A stretch of DNA of 64,000 nucleotides from GAS188 sp963713805 (GCA_963713805.1 CAVQNF010000011.1:71189-135188); one strand, 5' to 3'; positions 28,262-38,089 are shown, counted from the first letter of the stretch. Translations and numbers: made by a program. The notes: generated from the letters alone by a model not told the origin.

Positions 28262-29583
28262 ATGACTGACACCGTCATCAGGGTCGAGAATCTCTCGAAG
28301 AGTTATCTCGTCGGGCACAGGCTCCTCAAAGGATATCAGCGCCATTTGACGCTGCGTGATGTCGTCGCACATGGCGTCCACGATTTCGTGCGAAAAGCGG
28401 CCGACATGCTGCGCGGCCGTCAGGTGGTGCAGGGAGACGAGATCGAGGAGTTCTGGGCGCTCAAGGATGTCAGCTTTGAGGTGAAGCAGGGCGAAGTCCT
28501 CGGCATCATCGGTCGTAACGGTGCCGGCAAGAGCACGCTTTTGAAGATTCTGAGCCGAATCACAGAACCGACCAGCGGCCGCGTGCTTTTGCGCGGACGG
28601 GTTGCGAGCCTCCTCGAAGTCGGCACCGGCTTCCATCCGGAACTGACCGGCCGCGAGAACATCTTTCTCAACGGCGCGATTCTGGGCATGACGCGAACGC
28701 GAGATCGCAACGGAAATTCGACGAGATCGTCGCCTTCGCCGAGGTCGAGCGGTTTCTCGATACGCCGGTGAAGCGCTACTCGTCTGGCATGTATGTGCGG
28801 CTTGCCTTCGCGGTCGCGGCGCATCTCGAGCCGGAAATATTGGTGATTGACGAGGTGCTGGCAGTCGGCGACGCGGAGTTCCAGAAGAAATGCCTGGGGA
28901 AAATGGACGACGTTTCACAGCGCGACGGGCGGACGGTTTTATTCGTAAGCCACAACATGGAGGCGGTTCTAAAGCTCTGCAAGTCTGCCCTACTCCTCGA
29001 TGGAGGGAAGCTCGCGGCGAAAGGCAACACGACAGATGTATTGGATGTATACTTGGCGGGCCATATATCTCGTTCTGGGACAATCGACTTGCGCACTATG
29101 TCCCGCCCTAGCTTTTGCTTGGCAAAATCTCGTGTTGCTGAGATTTCGTCGGGTAATCAGAATGGCAATTGGATTTTCCCTTTCGGCGACCCGATAACGC
29201 TCGAAATATGCGTCGAAACCCAAATTCCGGTCGACGACATCGAATTAGCAATTGGCCTATTCTCAGCTCGTGGATTTGAGGTGACCTCCTGGACAAACCG
29301 ATGCTCGCGAACCGCAGTTCCATTGCGGCCGGGTTCGAATTTGCTTCGTGTTGAATACTCGGACATGCTGCTTTTGCCAGGCCACTATTCATTCGGTATT
29401 GGTCTGCGTTCTGAGCGTGGAATTGAAGATTATTTGTCCAACGCAGCCAATTTCGAGATCGTCGCAAGCGCGATGTCGGCGGAGATTAGTACGCAAGGGT
29501 TTGGTGGTGTATTGGTGCCAAGAGCTAAGATCTTTTCATTTGATGAAAATAAATCCGCAAACTCTCTGCACGTCGCAGGTTGA
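28262..29583 (+). CDS. wzt: Polysaccharide ABC exporter ATPase, Wzt-like, copy 2 (one frameshift)
   Basis: The first 140 residues are nearly the same as copy 1, including TVIRVENLSKSYLVGH, LRGRQVVQGDEIEEFWALKD and GIIGRNGAGKSTLLKILSR. One indel near 28695 breaks the frame before KRYSSGMYVRLAFAVAAHLE, ILVIDEVLAVGDAEFQKKCL and LFVSHNMEAVLKLC. The C-terminal domain (residues 270-440, for example SSGNQNGNWIFPFGDPITLE) differs strongly from copy 1 and looks like another carbohydrate-binding Wzt end. Tandem copies with a common motor and different readers suggest two export substrates or two chain-end signals for one permease. Confidence 0.85.
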
Positions 29584-29718
29584 TGCTAGGAAAGACGGCA
29601 CGAGATGACATAACCACAATTGCCTTGGACTGATCACTGACCTAATTCTCACCGAGGTTGGCTGCTGTCGTGACGCGGGTGCGGAAATGCTGGTTCGCTT
29701 ACGTGTCGATCCTGCCCG

Positions 29719-30985
29719 ATGCAAAAGCAGCTGGCGGCACTGTCGTGTGTGATGAAAGCAGATCAGGAGCGCGAATTGAGCACCAAAGTGCTGCGCGAAA
29801 GGATTATCGCGTTCTATCTTCCCCAGTTTCATCCGATTCCTGAGAACGACCGATGGTGGGGGACGGGGTTTACTGAATGGACCAATGTCGCAAAAGCGAA
29901 GCGGCTCTTTCCGGGTCATGAGCAGCCACGCTTACCGGCGGATTTAGGCTTTTATGACCTAAGAGTGCCGGAAACACGCGCTGAACAGGCGCGTATGGCG
30001 CGTGCAAGCGGCGTCGAAGGCTTCTGCTATTGGCACTACTGGTTTGGTCATGGTCGGCGCATCTTGGAACGACCTTTCCATGAAATACTGGCAAGCGGCG
30101 AGCCGTCATTCCCATTCTGTCTTGCCTGGGCCAACCAATCCTGGACAGGCGTATGGCACGGCGACCCCAAGTCGGTTCTGATCGAGCAGAAGTATCCTGG
30201 CCCTGAAGACGAGGAAGCGCATTTTCATTGGGCGCTGAATGCCTTCCGCGACCCTCGCTACATGACGGTGAACGGCAAGCCCATCTTCTGCGTCTTTGCA
30301 CCGCAGGAGATGCCATCGACCGCCTCCTTCACCAGGCACTGGAGACAGCTTGCCGAACGGGCTGGGCTTCCCGGCCTGTACCTGGTGGCGGTCTCGCAGG
30401 TCACCCAGGAGTTGGGTATTGATCCGTACCGCAATCCCACAGTCGATCCTTTCGATGCAGTAACGCAGCTTACGCCGTTAGACTATATTGGTACGTAAGC
30501 TCAAACGGAGACGTTTCGATTTGATTTATCGCTGGAAAACCAGAGATTTTGTAACGCGGTTTTCGCCCTGGGCCGCCAAATACAAGCGACCTGTTTGCTT
30601 TGAATATGCCGATGTCGTCGAGAAGACGCTGAACAACATCCCCCCAGGCGTACGATTTCTTCCGCAAATCATGCCTAACTGGGATAACACTCCCCGATCC
30701 GGACAACGTGGCACCGTTTATGAGAATTCGACACCCCAACTTTTCGCGCGCCATCTCGCCAAGGCGGTAGCCATCGTCAAGGATCGGCCGCAACAAGAAG
30801 CCATCATATTCGTCAAAGCCTGGAATGAATGGGCGGAAGGCAACTATCTTGAGCCGGATGCAAAGCACGGACGAGGCTATCTAGATGCTATGCGGCATGT
30901 ATTAGGACTGCATCGGTGCGAAAGCGCTGAATGCGCCGCTGAAAAAAGTGAGCCCGCTACCCGAGGCAATTTGTCATCAGACTGA
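29719..30985 (+). CDS. WbsX-like glycosyltransferase (GH99-like fold), copy 1 (one frameshift)
   Basis: The protein opens with RIIAFYLPQFHPIPENDRWW and GTGFTEWTNVAKAKRLFPGH. It then shows DLGFYDLRVPETRAEQARMA, GVEGFCYWHYWFGHGRRILE and FCLAWANQSWTGVWHGDP, all typical of the WbsX/GH99-like domain found in O-antigen and capsule clusters. One indel near 30495 leads to DVVEKTLNNIPPGVRFLPQI, PNWDNTPRSGQRGTVYENST and FVKAWNEWAEGNYLEPD. About 410 residues is the family size. The biochemical action is not settled; roles as a glycosyltransferase or endo-glycosidase have been proposed. Two partial copies lie at 55340 and 61193. Confidence 0.82.
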
Positions 30986-31105
30986 TGAAGAATTGATTTC
31001 TGCTCAATCCCTGCTGGGCAGTACGGAGGGCAGCGGGTCCAAAGATACACCCTCACTACTAGTCTTAGTCTAGAGGGACATGATGGTTGCAATCGGCTGG
31101 AGCTC

Positions 31106-32077
31106 TTAGCGACGCGCGTAAACGTCCATGAATAATTGGGCATTACTCATCGCGAACGCGTAGAATTCCTCAAGCTTAGCACATACCGCGTTCGCAGGCT
31201 CGTAGGTAAGAGACCCATCATGCTCGCCGGGCATAGCAGCGATTTGGGTGAAGCCGCGCAAGAACTCGATCACAGTTCGGTGATCACTGCCGAATTGCGC
31301 GATTAGAAACGGGGAGAATTCGATGATCACGAATTCCGCCTGCGCCAGAACCTGTGCGCCCCCGTCAATCACAGTAGGTTCGGCGCCTTGAACATCGATC
31401 TTTGCCGCAAGTGGGCTGATGATATCGTCGAGCAGAGCATCGAGCGGCATCGCTCTGACCTCGATTACACGTCGGCCGCTGCTCTTCCCGTTTAGGATCC
31501 GGTGATCGCCAAGGTTGCCATCATTCGCAAGGCCAAATTGCAATGTCGCTTCTCGGTCGAATAGAGCGAATTGATACGTAGTGATGTCTCCATTTGGAGC
31601 ATTGCGGCATACATTGTCTCGGAGATTTCGGTAGTTCGTTGGATCGGGTTCGAATGCAATGCAGTGTACTTTGGCGTTCTGGGCAACTGGAACAGTCGTT
31701 AGCCCAATGTTGGCGCCGGCGTCGATGTAAGTGCCGGACCGACCTTCAAAAAAAGCGATTAGCTCGACATTCGTTCGCCTCGCCCAAGTGCCGCTCCTCG
31801 CATAGATAGGCAAAATCATTTGATCTTCTATCGCACTCTGGAAGCGACCCCACTCTCCTTCCACTAGAAACCCGCCAATATTAGCTCGTGCGGCCTGGCG
31901 CGTTAGAACTCTCTGGTCCATACCCATGCGCTCGGCCAATGCATCAAGCGCAGCTAAGCGCGCGCCCGGAGGCAGCCGCATCACCATTGACTGAAGCACT
32001 CTCTTTGTACGCTGTTTAATCCTATAAGTAACCGCCATCTGCGTCTCGACCCGATTTATCATTTTACGCCAGAACAT
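31106..32077 (-). CDS. FkbM-family methyltransferase
   Basis: An intact 323-residue protein. The SAM-binding core is TYIDAGANIGLTTVPVA, followed by KVHCIAFEPDPTNYRNLRDN, VIEVRAMPLDALLDD and AAKIDVQGAEPTVIDG with FVIIEFSPFLI, which are the FkbM landmarks. The N-terminal 90 residues are a helical lead of the kind seen in EPS-cluster members. FkbM enzymes methylate hydroxyl groups on sugars or polyketides. It lies 31 bases downstream of the GT4 gene on the same strand, so the pair is probably co-transcribed and may add and then methylate the same sugar. Confidence 0.87.
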   Translation of the reverse strand: MFWRKMINRVETQMAVTYRIKQRTKRVLQSMVMRLPPGARLAALDALAERMGMDQRVLTRQAARANIGGFLVEGEWGRFQSAIEDQMILPIYARSGTWARRTNVELIAFFEGRSGTYIDAGANIGLTTVPVAQNAKVHCIAFEPDPTNYRNLRDNVCRNAPNGDITTYQFALFDREATLQFGLANDGNLGDHRILNGKSSGRRVIEVRAMPLDALLDDIISPLAAKIDVQGAEPTVIDGGAQVLAQAEFVIIEFSPFLIAQFGSDHRTVIEFLRGFTQIAAMPGEHDGSLTYEPANAVCAKLEEFYAFAMSNAQLFMDVYARR

Positions 32078-32107
32078 AGAACCACAAACACTACTGTCGT
32101 ATCTGCT

Positions 32108-33349
32108 CTATCCTGACGAGCGTGCTTTTGGAGCGCCGGCATATCGCTCGAGCCGTTGCTCGATCCGATCGGTCGCCGACTTTAGCGACCACTTTTCTTT
32201 GACCAGCTCACGGCCGGTCGTGCCGATCTCGCGTGCGAAGCCTGTGTCAGTTCGAAGTCGCGTGATGGCAAGCGCGATGCTGGGCGGGTCAGGATCCGCC
32301 AATAGGCCGTTTACCTCGTGCCGAACGGATTCCCTGACGCCGCCCTCAGGGACGGCTACGACTGGCAGGCCACAGGCATTCGCCTCTAGGGGGGCTAAGC
32401 CGAATGGCTCGAGACGCGGTGTGTATACCATGGCAACGGCGCGGTTAAGCAAGTCAATCACCTCTTCGTCGGAAATGGCAACGCGCAGGTCAAGCATGAC
32501 ATCCCGCGCTTTCGCTAAGTCCACCATCGCGTCGCGATACCCTGGGGACGCGATGTTGCCAACCCAAACAAGTCTCGGTCTGGGCGCGGCTATGGAGCCC
32601 ACCGCTTCAATCACCAGAGCCATGTTCTTTTCGGCGGTCATCGATCCCAGGCCTATGACGTAATCCTCGCGTGGCAGTTTTCGATCGTGGAAATGTTCGG
32701 CGTCGATGCCCAGATAGCAGACATCCGCGTCGACCCCATAGGCGCGCAGGATGCTTTCGCGGCTGAAATACGAGTTCACCAGAATCTTAGTGAACGCTGT
32801 CGCGTTGTTCACTTCCTCCCGCGCCTGGACTCGCCAATTGCGGATTGATCGCCAATCGACAAAGCTGGAACGCCAGCTCGACGGTCGCAACAGTGATCGA
32901 TTGTGAGCGGGCGGTGCAAGCCACCTGAGCCGCGGCAAGGCCTCGTAAAGCCAGCGATAGGGCTCTCCTTGATAGATGACACTCGGGAGATTGACGTGGC
33001 GGCCGATCGACGTTGCCCTGAAGAATTGGCAACTATTCGCGAACAAAATGTCGAACCCGCCGCGATTGATCTCGTCGGCACACTTCCGGCAGTGAGCGTC
33101 CATGGCCTCAAGCGATCGCTCGACCGCAAGCGTGATCTGCCATCGGTCGCTGCGGCGGCAATGAGCCGGCCACGCCAAATCCACGGCATGCTCCTGGACG
33201 AGGCTGTCGAGTGGCAGAAACTCGCGGTTGGCCGTAGGAGGACACCACGCTTCGATCGTATGCCCCCGGCCCACAAGCCCGCGCACATGCTCATAAAGTG
33301 CGCGCTTGCCTCCACCGCTTGGTAAGTTGTGCCAGACTGCGATCCTCAT
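32108..33349 (-). CDS. GT4-family glycosyltransferase
   Basis: The intact 413-residue protein starts RIAVWHNLPSGGGKRALYEH, the N-terminal GT-B fold with a GGGK loop. The C-terminal half has IGLGSMTAEKNMALVIEAVG, RLVWVGNIASPGYRDAMVDL and the donor-binding EPFGLAPLEANACGLPVVAV with the E-x7-E pair, then GGVRESVRHEVNGLLADPD. It is a retaining transferase working in the cytosol on an activated sugar that cannot be named. It heads a two-gene unit with the FkbM gene. Confidence 0.9.
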   Translation of the reverse strand: MRIAVWHNLPSGGGKRALYEHVRGLVGRGHTIEAWCPPTANREFLPLDSLVQEHAVDLAWPAHCRRSDRWQITLAVERSLEAMDAHCRKCADEINRGGFDILFANSCQFFRATSIGRHVNLPSVIYQGEPYRWLYEALPRLRWLAPPAHNRSLLRPSSWRSSFVDWRSIRNWRVQAREEVNNATAFTKILVNSYFSRESILRAYGVDADVCYLGIDAEHFHDRKLPREDYVIGLGSMTAEKNMALVIEAVGSIAAPRPRLVWVGNIASPGYRDAMVDLAKARDVMLDLRVAISDEEVIDLLNRAVAMVYTPRLEPFGLAPLEANACGLPVVAVPEGGVRESVRHEVNGLLADPDPPSIALAITRLRTDTGFAREIGTTGRELVKEKWSLKSATDRIEQRLERYAGAPKARSSG

Positions 33350-33576
33350 TCATTTCCCTCCGCAATGGCGGCAAAATCTCCTCTCAAACTGCCTTTTACC
33401 TTATTTGCAGCCGCCTCAGCACATTTCCTTGCAAATAAACGAGGGTGTGCACACGAAATTCCGTGGGCGATGACAGTGCCGGCAATCAACACATTGGTCA
33501 CGCCCGATCCCATTCAAGGTTGCGAGAAGGGCTTGGGCATTGATACGATACCGAGCCGCCGCCTTTGCAGCCTCGT

Positions 33577-34116
33577 TCACGGGAAGGTTTCCGCCCGATC
33601 TAACCCAAGTCCCGCTCTATCTTTTGGTGAGAGCGGCTCGATGTCGCCATGGCTCCAATCGATCCCCAAGACAGGATCGTTCCATAGCAAAGTCCGCTCT
33701 TGGTCGGGACGGTAATAGTCGGTGCATTTGTAGAGGTATTCGGTTCCGTTCTCAAGCGCCGGAAATCCACGCGCAAAGCCGGGGGGCATTCAGAGCATCC
33801 GTTTGTTGGCCGCTGGCAGAAGCGCGCCAGTCCATTTTTCCAAAAGTCGGAGAGGACCTTCGAAGGTCGATGGCCACCTCGAAGGCAGCTCCCGCGACCA
33901 CACGCACGATCCTCCCTTACGGATTGGCGATCTGATAGTGCAGTCCGCGCAGCGCCTTGGATGATCGACTGTGGTTGTCCTGGACGAACCGAAAGTCGAG
34001 CCCAACCGTGTGAAAAGTCTCCGCTTTCCAGCTCTCAAGGAAGAAGCCCGATCGTCATCGAATACGCGCGGCTCGATGAGCACGGCACCCGGAAGATTCG
34101 TCTCGATCAGCTCCGT
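33577..34116 (-). CDS. rmlC: dTDP-4-dehydrorhamnose 3,5-epimerase (frameshifted, start codon altered)
   Basis: Joined minus-strand frames give ELIETNLPGAVLIEPRVFDD, FRFVQDNHSRSSK, LRGLHYQIANP (the RGLHYQ active-site histidine), KWTGALLPAANKRML, MPPGFARGFPALENGTEYLY and KCTDYYRPDQERTLLWNDPV. LSPKDRAGLGLDRA ends it. This is the full order of RmlC. The span is 180 codons, the usual family size, so indels balance out. The expected ATG reads ACG at 34114-34116, so either the start is mutated or an indel hides it. RmlC makes dTDP-L-lyxo-hexulose for L-rhamnose. No rmlB or rmlD is seen nearby. Confidence 0.7.
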
Positions 34117-34235
34117 GCGCCCTTGCCTTCGAGTAAGCCCAGCAGGTAGTGCCCGCCAATACTCCTTGCGCAGGGGATCGGCGCTTCTCGCGAGCTGCGC
34201 GTCATTGATGAATTTCAACCGCCAGGCTATTACGG
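34117..34235 (-). pseudogene. RmlA C-terminal remnant
   Basis: Minus-strand text VIAWRLKFINDAQLARSADP and LRKEYW, with LLEGKGARS in the next frame, matches the last 35 residues of glucose-1-phosphate thymidylyltransferase RmlA, whose gene usually precedes rmlC. The rest of rmlA is missing. Sequence beyond about 34235 instead matches a GH5 hydrolase on the other strand, so a break lies there. Confidence 0.5.
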
Positions 34236-34320
34236 CTATCCGTATCTTTACGAAGACGCGGCTTGTTTTTCCCGTACTGTCAAGGTCTGGTGCCGTATCG
34301 CGCGTCACTATGAGCTCCCC
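34228..34320 (+). pseudogene. GH5 hydrolase gene fragment
   Basis: Plus-strand text YPYLYEDAACFSRTVKVWCR plus IARHYE matches residues around NPYLFEDAACLSRTAEVWRR-IARHY of the GH5 gene at 36082. Only about 28 residues remain. DNA similarity to the full gene is clear but not perfect, so it is an old copy or a piece of a paralog, not a recent duplicate. Confidence 0.65.
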
Positions 34321-34334
34321 CAGGACTAGGAGGA

Positions 34335-34797
34335 ATTGGCGATTGCAGCCGTGCGGTGAAGGGGACATGAAGGGTAGCATCAAGAGAATGGCGCAGCAGC
34401 TTGGACTTTCCGACCGCGTGGTCTTTCCTGGTCACATGGCAGTCGAGGATATTTGGGCGATCAAATCACGCGCTCGTGATGCCCTCGCGATTTGAAGGGC
34501 TGCCTTTAACGCTCGCGGAGGCCCTGCTGTGCGGGCGCAGAGTGGTCGCAACCGGCGTGTCCGGCAATTCGGAAGTCATCGAAGACGAGGTAACCAACCG
34601 GCTTACTCGCAAGCGCGCCCACCTGCCTGCCTTGCTCGAGGCGCTTGAGAGATTTTGGGTGAGACAAGCGGAAGTGGAGGAGATTGGGAAGTTGGCGGCG
34701 AGACGAATTCGTCAGCGGGTTCCGATCGATTCCATCCAAGTCTTCTCGCAGAAGATACAGCAACGCATTTGCTGCATACGGGGACGCGATGGAAATT
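34335..34797 (+). pseudogene. GT4 glycosyltransferase C-terminal remnant
   Basis: GSIKRMAQQLGLSDRVVFPG, HMAVEDIWAIKSRA and, after an indel near 34475, LVMPSRFEGLPLTLAEALLC and GNSEVIEDEV form the C-terminal donor-binding half of a GT4 enzyme (E-x7-E in FEGLPLTLAE). The N-terminal half is absent; the GH5 fragment stands in its place. The tail overlaps the start of the next GT2 gene by a few bases, as in a normal operon, so the right end is original and the left end is broken. Confidence 0.7.
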
Positions 34798-35754
34798 AGC
34801 GTCGTTATTTGCGCCCATAATCCGAGACCGGCATATCTTCGCCGCGTCCTGGATGCGCTCTGCGCACAGACTTTGGCGAAGGAAGAATGGGAGCTGCTGC
34901 TCGTCGACAATGCCTCGCCGGTTCCCCTTGACTCTGCTTGGGACCTATCATGGCACCCTCACGCGCGGCATCTGCGTGAGGCCGTGCTTGGGGTGGCGAT
35001 CGCACGACGCACCGGCATGCGGTCGGCCTCGGCGGATTTGATCGTCTTCGTGGACGACGACAATGTTCTTGATGCTAATTACCTTGAGGAGGCGTTGCGG
35101 ATAAAGGCAGAGAGGCCGGAGCTCGGAGCTTGGGGCAGCGGCTCAATCATCCCGGAGTTTGAATCGGTGCCGAGTGAGTATGTGCAGAAACTAGTGCCTT
35201 ATCTGGCCCTTAGGGATGCAACTGCGCCTCGTTGGGGCAATGTCCTGCCCTGCGTCGACATTACACCATGGGGAGCCGGCATGTGCGTGCGTGCTACTGT
35301 GGCGACAGCCTATCGCAAGTATTGCGAAAGCACCCCAATCCAACTTGTTAGCCGGCGTGGCAGGCAGGTGCTAATGAGCGGAGAAGATGTCGAGATGTGT
35401 TACGTCGCTTGCAGTTTAGGTTTCGGTGTCGGAGTATTTCCGAACCTGAAAATTATTCACCTCATTTCCCAGGAACGTATATCAGTCGAGTATCTTCTTG
35501 GGATATTCGAAGGTACTCTCACCTCGAACTGGATCCTCGCCTATAAATGGCGTGGAATAAGTCCTTTTGCTCATTCCGTTCCGCGGAAGTTGTTATCTTT
35601 GTGCAAGCAGACGCTGATGCTGCGTGGTATCGACCGGCGTATGTATTTTGCCGGCCTGCGAGCTGCCGCTTCGGCGAAGCGCTTCATTGCCGCGAGCAAG
35701 CTCAGCCGAGCAGCCGCTCTCGAGACAGAAGCTAATGGGGTCGTTGAGGCTTGA
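34789..35754 (+). CDS. GT2-family glycosyltransferase
   Basis: ATG 34789 gives EISVVICAHNPRPAYLRRVL, EWELLLVDNASPVPLDSAWD, GVAIARRTGMRSASADLIVF and the metal site FVDDDNVLDANYLEEALRI. ITPWGAGMCVRATVA and MSGEDVEMCYVACSLGFGVG mark the acceptor half with its ED pair. The 321-residue gene is intact and AT-richer than the exo genes. An in-frame upstream start exists but only adds text shared with the GT4 remnant. It probably adds one sugar to a lipid-linked glycan in the cytosol. Confidence 0.87.
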   Translation: MEISVVICAHNPRPAYLRRVLDALCAQTLAKEEWELLLVDNASPVPLDSAWDLSWHPHARHLREAVLGVAIARRTGMRSASADLIVFVDDDNVLDANYLEEALRIKAERPELGAWGSGSIIPEFESVPSEYVQKLVPYLALRDATAPRWGNVLPCVDITPWGAGMCVRATVATAYRKYCESTPIQLVSRRGRQVLMSGEDVEMCYVACSLGFGVGVFPNLKIIHLISQERISVEYLLGIFEGTLTSNWILAYKWRGISPFAHSVPRKLLSLCKQTLMLRGIDRRMYFAGLRAAASAKRFIAASKLSRAAALETEANGVVEA

Positions 35755-35780
35755 GAGTGAGCCGATAAAGCAGAGGCCAT

Positions 35781-35956
35781 ATGAAGAATATCCCCGTCAC
35801 CGGCGGCGCCGGGTTTGCCAGAAGCCATGCTTGCAAGGCGTTGGCCCGCGCCGGATATAGGCCCGTGACCTTCGACCTTCTCGCGCTAGAAATCTCTTGG
35901 GGTGGAAACCGAAATATTCGGGACTAGATGAACAAATCACGCATGCCTGGAAATGA
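35781..35956 (+). pseudogene. galE: galE remnant with internal deletion
   Basis: ATG 35781 starts KNIPVTGGAGFARSHACKAL and ARAGYRPVTFD, the N-terminal NAD site of UDP-glucose 4-epimerase. The glycine motif is changed from the usual GYIGSH to GFARSH. A few bases later another frame gives LLGWKPKYSGLDEQITHAWK and a TGA at 35954-35956, the usual C-terminal end of GalE. About 270 residues between are missing, including the catalytic YxxxK. Confidence 0.75.
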
Positions 35957-36081
35957 TTCCGCGACGGGATGCAAAGTAAATCAGCTGGTTGAATGGGGAT
36001 TGGAGCCCTGCACCGAGCCGACCCCAAATCCGCTGACGCAACCTTGGCTACCCAGCGTCCGCTGACCAACGGTTAAGCCTT

Positions 36082-37316
36082 ATGTCGCCGCGGATCCGCT
36101 TACCGACCGTCCTGCTCGCGATCGTGCTCAGCGCGTCCGCGATCATTGTCCGATCGGGCAGCCGTCGATAAAGGGCGATGGCTTCGTGACCATACGGGGC
36201 CGCAACTGATCGGCCCGGACGGAAAGGTTCTGCGGCTCGGGGCATCAATCTCGGGGGTGGCTCGTGCCCGAGGGCTACATGTTCGGCTTTTCCAAAGCCA
36301 TTGCTCCCTGGCAGATTCAGCAGATCTTCAAGGAGCTCGTCGGGACCGAGGCCAACAACGCATTCTGGCGACGCTGGTACGATGCCTTCATCACGCGCGA
36401 CGATATTCGCTACATCCGCGCGACCGGAATGAATATCGTCAGGGTGCCCTTCGACTATCGCCTCTTCACTCCGGAAGATTATCCAGGCACATGGGTCGGG
36501 CTCGGCTTCGAGCTCCTCGACAGGGTCGTCGATTGGAGCGCCAAGGCCGGCTTATTCGTCCTGCTCGACATGCACGCGGCTCCCTGCGGACAGAACCCGT
36601 GGAATGTCGATTACGGCAATCCCTATCTCTTCGAGGACGCGGCTTGCCTCTCCCGCACGGCCGAGGTCTGGCGTCGCATCGCCCGCCATTATGCTCACAA
36701 CCGAAGCGTGATCGGCTACGATCTTTTGAACGAGCCGACGCCGCCGGAGGGAGAGCGCCGTCAAGCTATGCTCGACACCGCCAACAAGAAAATCGTGGCG
36801 GCCATCAGGGAGGTCGACAGCAACCACCTGCTGTTCATCGCCAACCTGCGGCCGGATTCGCGCTTCGACATATTCGATGACGCACGTTTCGGCCCTAAGC
36901 TCGTCTATACTTTCCATTCGTACTGGACCGAGCCGAGCGACCAGGCATTCGTGCAGCACCTCCACTTCGCCGAGATGAATAACGTCCCGATCTTCCTGGG
37001 TGAGTCCGGCGAGAACACGGATGATTGGGTGAAGAGTTTCAGGCTCGCGCTCGAGCGGCACGATGTGGGCTGGACGTTCTGGACTTACAAGAGGATGGAA
37101 ACCCGGGCGAGCATGCGTAGCTTCGACAAACCCACCTTTTGGGACGAGCTCATCGCCTATCAGCAGATGCCGAGCGATCCGTTTTCGAAGCAAAAAGAGC
37201 CTGGCCCACCCGTCGAGCATGTGCGCGCCGCTTTGGAGGGGGTTCTGCGAAATGCACGATTTGACAAGACGCGCGTCAACGCCGGATATCTCCAGGCGCT
37301 CGGATTGACCCCTTGA
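36082..37316 (+). CDS. Secreted GH5-family glycoside hydrolase (frameshifted near N-terminus)
   Basis: A signal peptide (LPTVLLAIVLSASAIIV) starts at 36082. Three frame changes between 36170 and 36255 lead through PQLIGPDGKVLRL into NLGGWLVPEGYMFGFSKAI. The rest is intact. Catalytic features are VIGYDLLNEPTPPEGERRQA, with the acid/base glutamate, and NNVPIFLGESGENTDDWVKS, with the nucleophile glutamate, plus VYTFHSYW and GWTFWTYKRME. The family includes endoglucanases and related beta-glycanases. Placed among glycan genes, it may trim the polymer or help in release, like other EPS-cluster cellulases. A small fragment of a relative lies at 34228. Confidence 0.82.
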
Positions 37317-37420
37317 GCAACGCCGCCTTGCACGAGAACAATACACGGGCCGAAATTGCGAAATTGGAGATTGCGAAGCAAACCGAGACGGCGCCCATCC
37401 TTATCGCCTGGGAGAGGTGA

Positions 37421-38089
37421 ATGCTGCCATCCCCCGAAGCCGCTTTGGCGGAAGATCGCTACGCTTTCGTTCGCCAATACCTGGGTCGTCTGCCGCCGCC
37501 GCACGGAAAGGGCGTTCTATTCGACGTCGGTGCCGGCAGCTTGCCTATGCGCAACGACGTCGAGCAAGCCGGTTACGAGTGGTTCGGCTTCGATCTCTAC
37601 CCAACGTCGCCTGAGATCGCGCAATGGGACATCAACACGCCCTTCGCCGGTGATCGACGAGCCAACGTCGTGCTGCTGATGGATGTCCTCGAGCACACCT
37701 ATAATCCAGGCATGGCGATGCGGAACATCGCCGCGGTTCTCAAGCCGGAGGGCAGGCTGGTCATGACGATGCCGAACCCTCGTTGGAGCCGGGCGCGAAC
37801 CATGCATTTGTATTCGGGGTATGTTGCCTGCTTCACCCAACACGACCTGGATGTGAACCATCACGTCTTCACGACCTGGCCGCATATCGTGCTGAAGCTG
37901 GTGCGGGACTGCGGATTGAGGCTCGAGCACTATGTCACGCTCGATCGCGATGAGATCAAAGCGAAGCGGTTGAGCCCAAAGTCAGCGATCCTGGCCGTCG
38001 AAGCCCTCGTCAGAAGAGCGATCGAAGCGCGCGATCCCGCTGCGCGCGGAATGTCCTATGCTTTCGTCGTGCGCCGGAACGCCGGATAG
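37421..38089 (+). CDS. Class I SAM-dependent methyltransferase
   Basis: An intact 222-residue protein. GVLFDVGAGSLPMRNDVEQA is the SAM site, EWFGFDLYPTSPEIAQWDIN the acidic loop, and VVLLMDVLEHTYNPGMAMRN with LKPEGRLVMTMPNPRW the rest of the fold. The LEH and MPN motifs are usual in EPS-cluster methyltransferases. Substrate unknown; a sugar hydroxyl is likely from context. The gene follows the GH5 gene by about 100 bases on the same strand. Confidence 0.85.
   Translation: MLPSPEAALAEDRYAFVRQYLGRLPPPHGKGVLFDVGAGSLPMRNDVEQAGYEWFGFDLYPTSPEIAQWDINTPFAGDRRANVVLLMDVLEHTYNPGMAMRNIAAVLKPEGRLVMTMPNPRWSRARTMHLYSGYVACFTQHDLDVNHHVFTTWPHIVLKLVRDCGLRLEHYVTLDRDEIKAKRLSPKSAILAVEALVRRAIEARDPAARGMSYAFVVRRNAG

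Noticed and set aside
28103..29083. 326-codon minus-strand open frame
   Set aside because: It is antisense to the second Wzt gene; the same shadow appears opposite the first copy, as expected from their similarity.
36146..36880. Plus-strand open frame overlapping the GH5 gene start
   Set aside because: Only its first 30 residues carry GH5 N-terminal text, by frameshift; the rest is an out-of-frame shadow.
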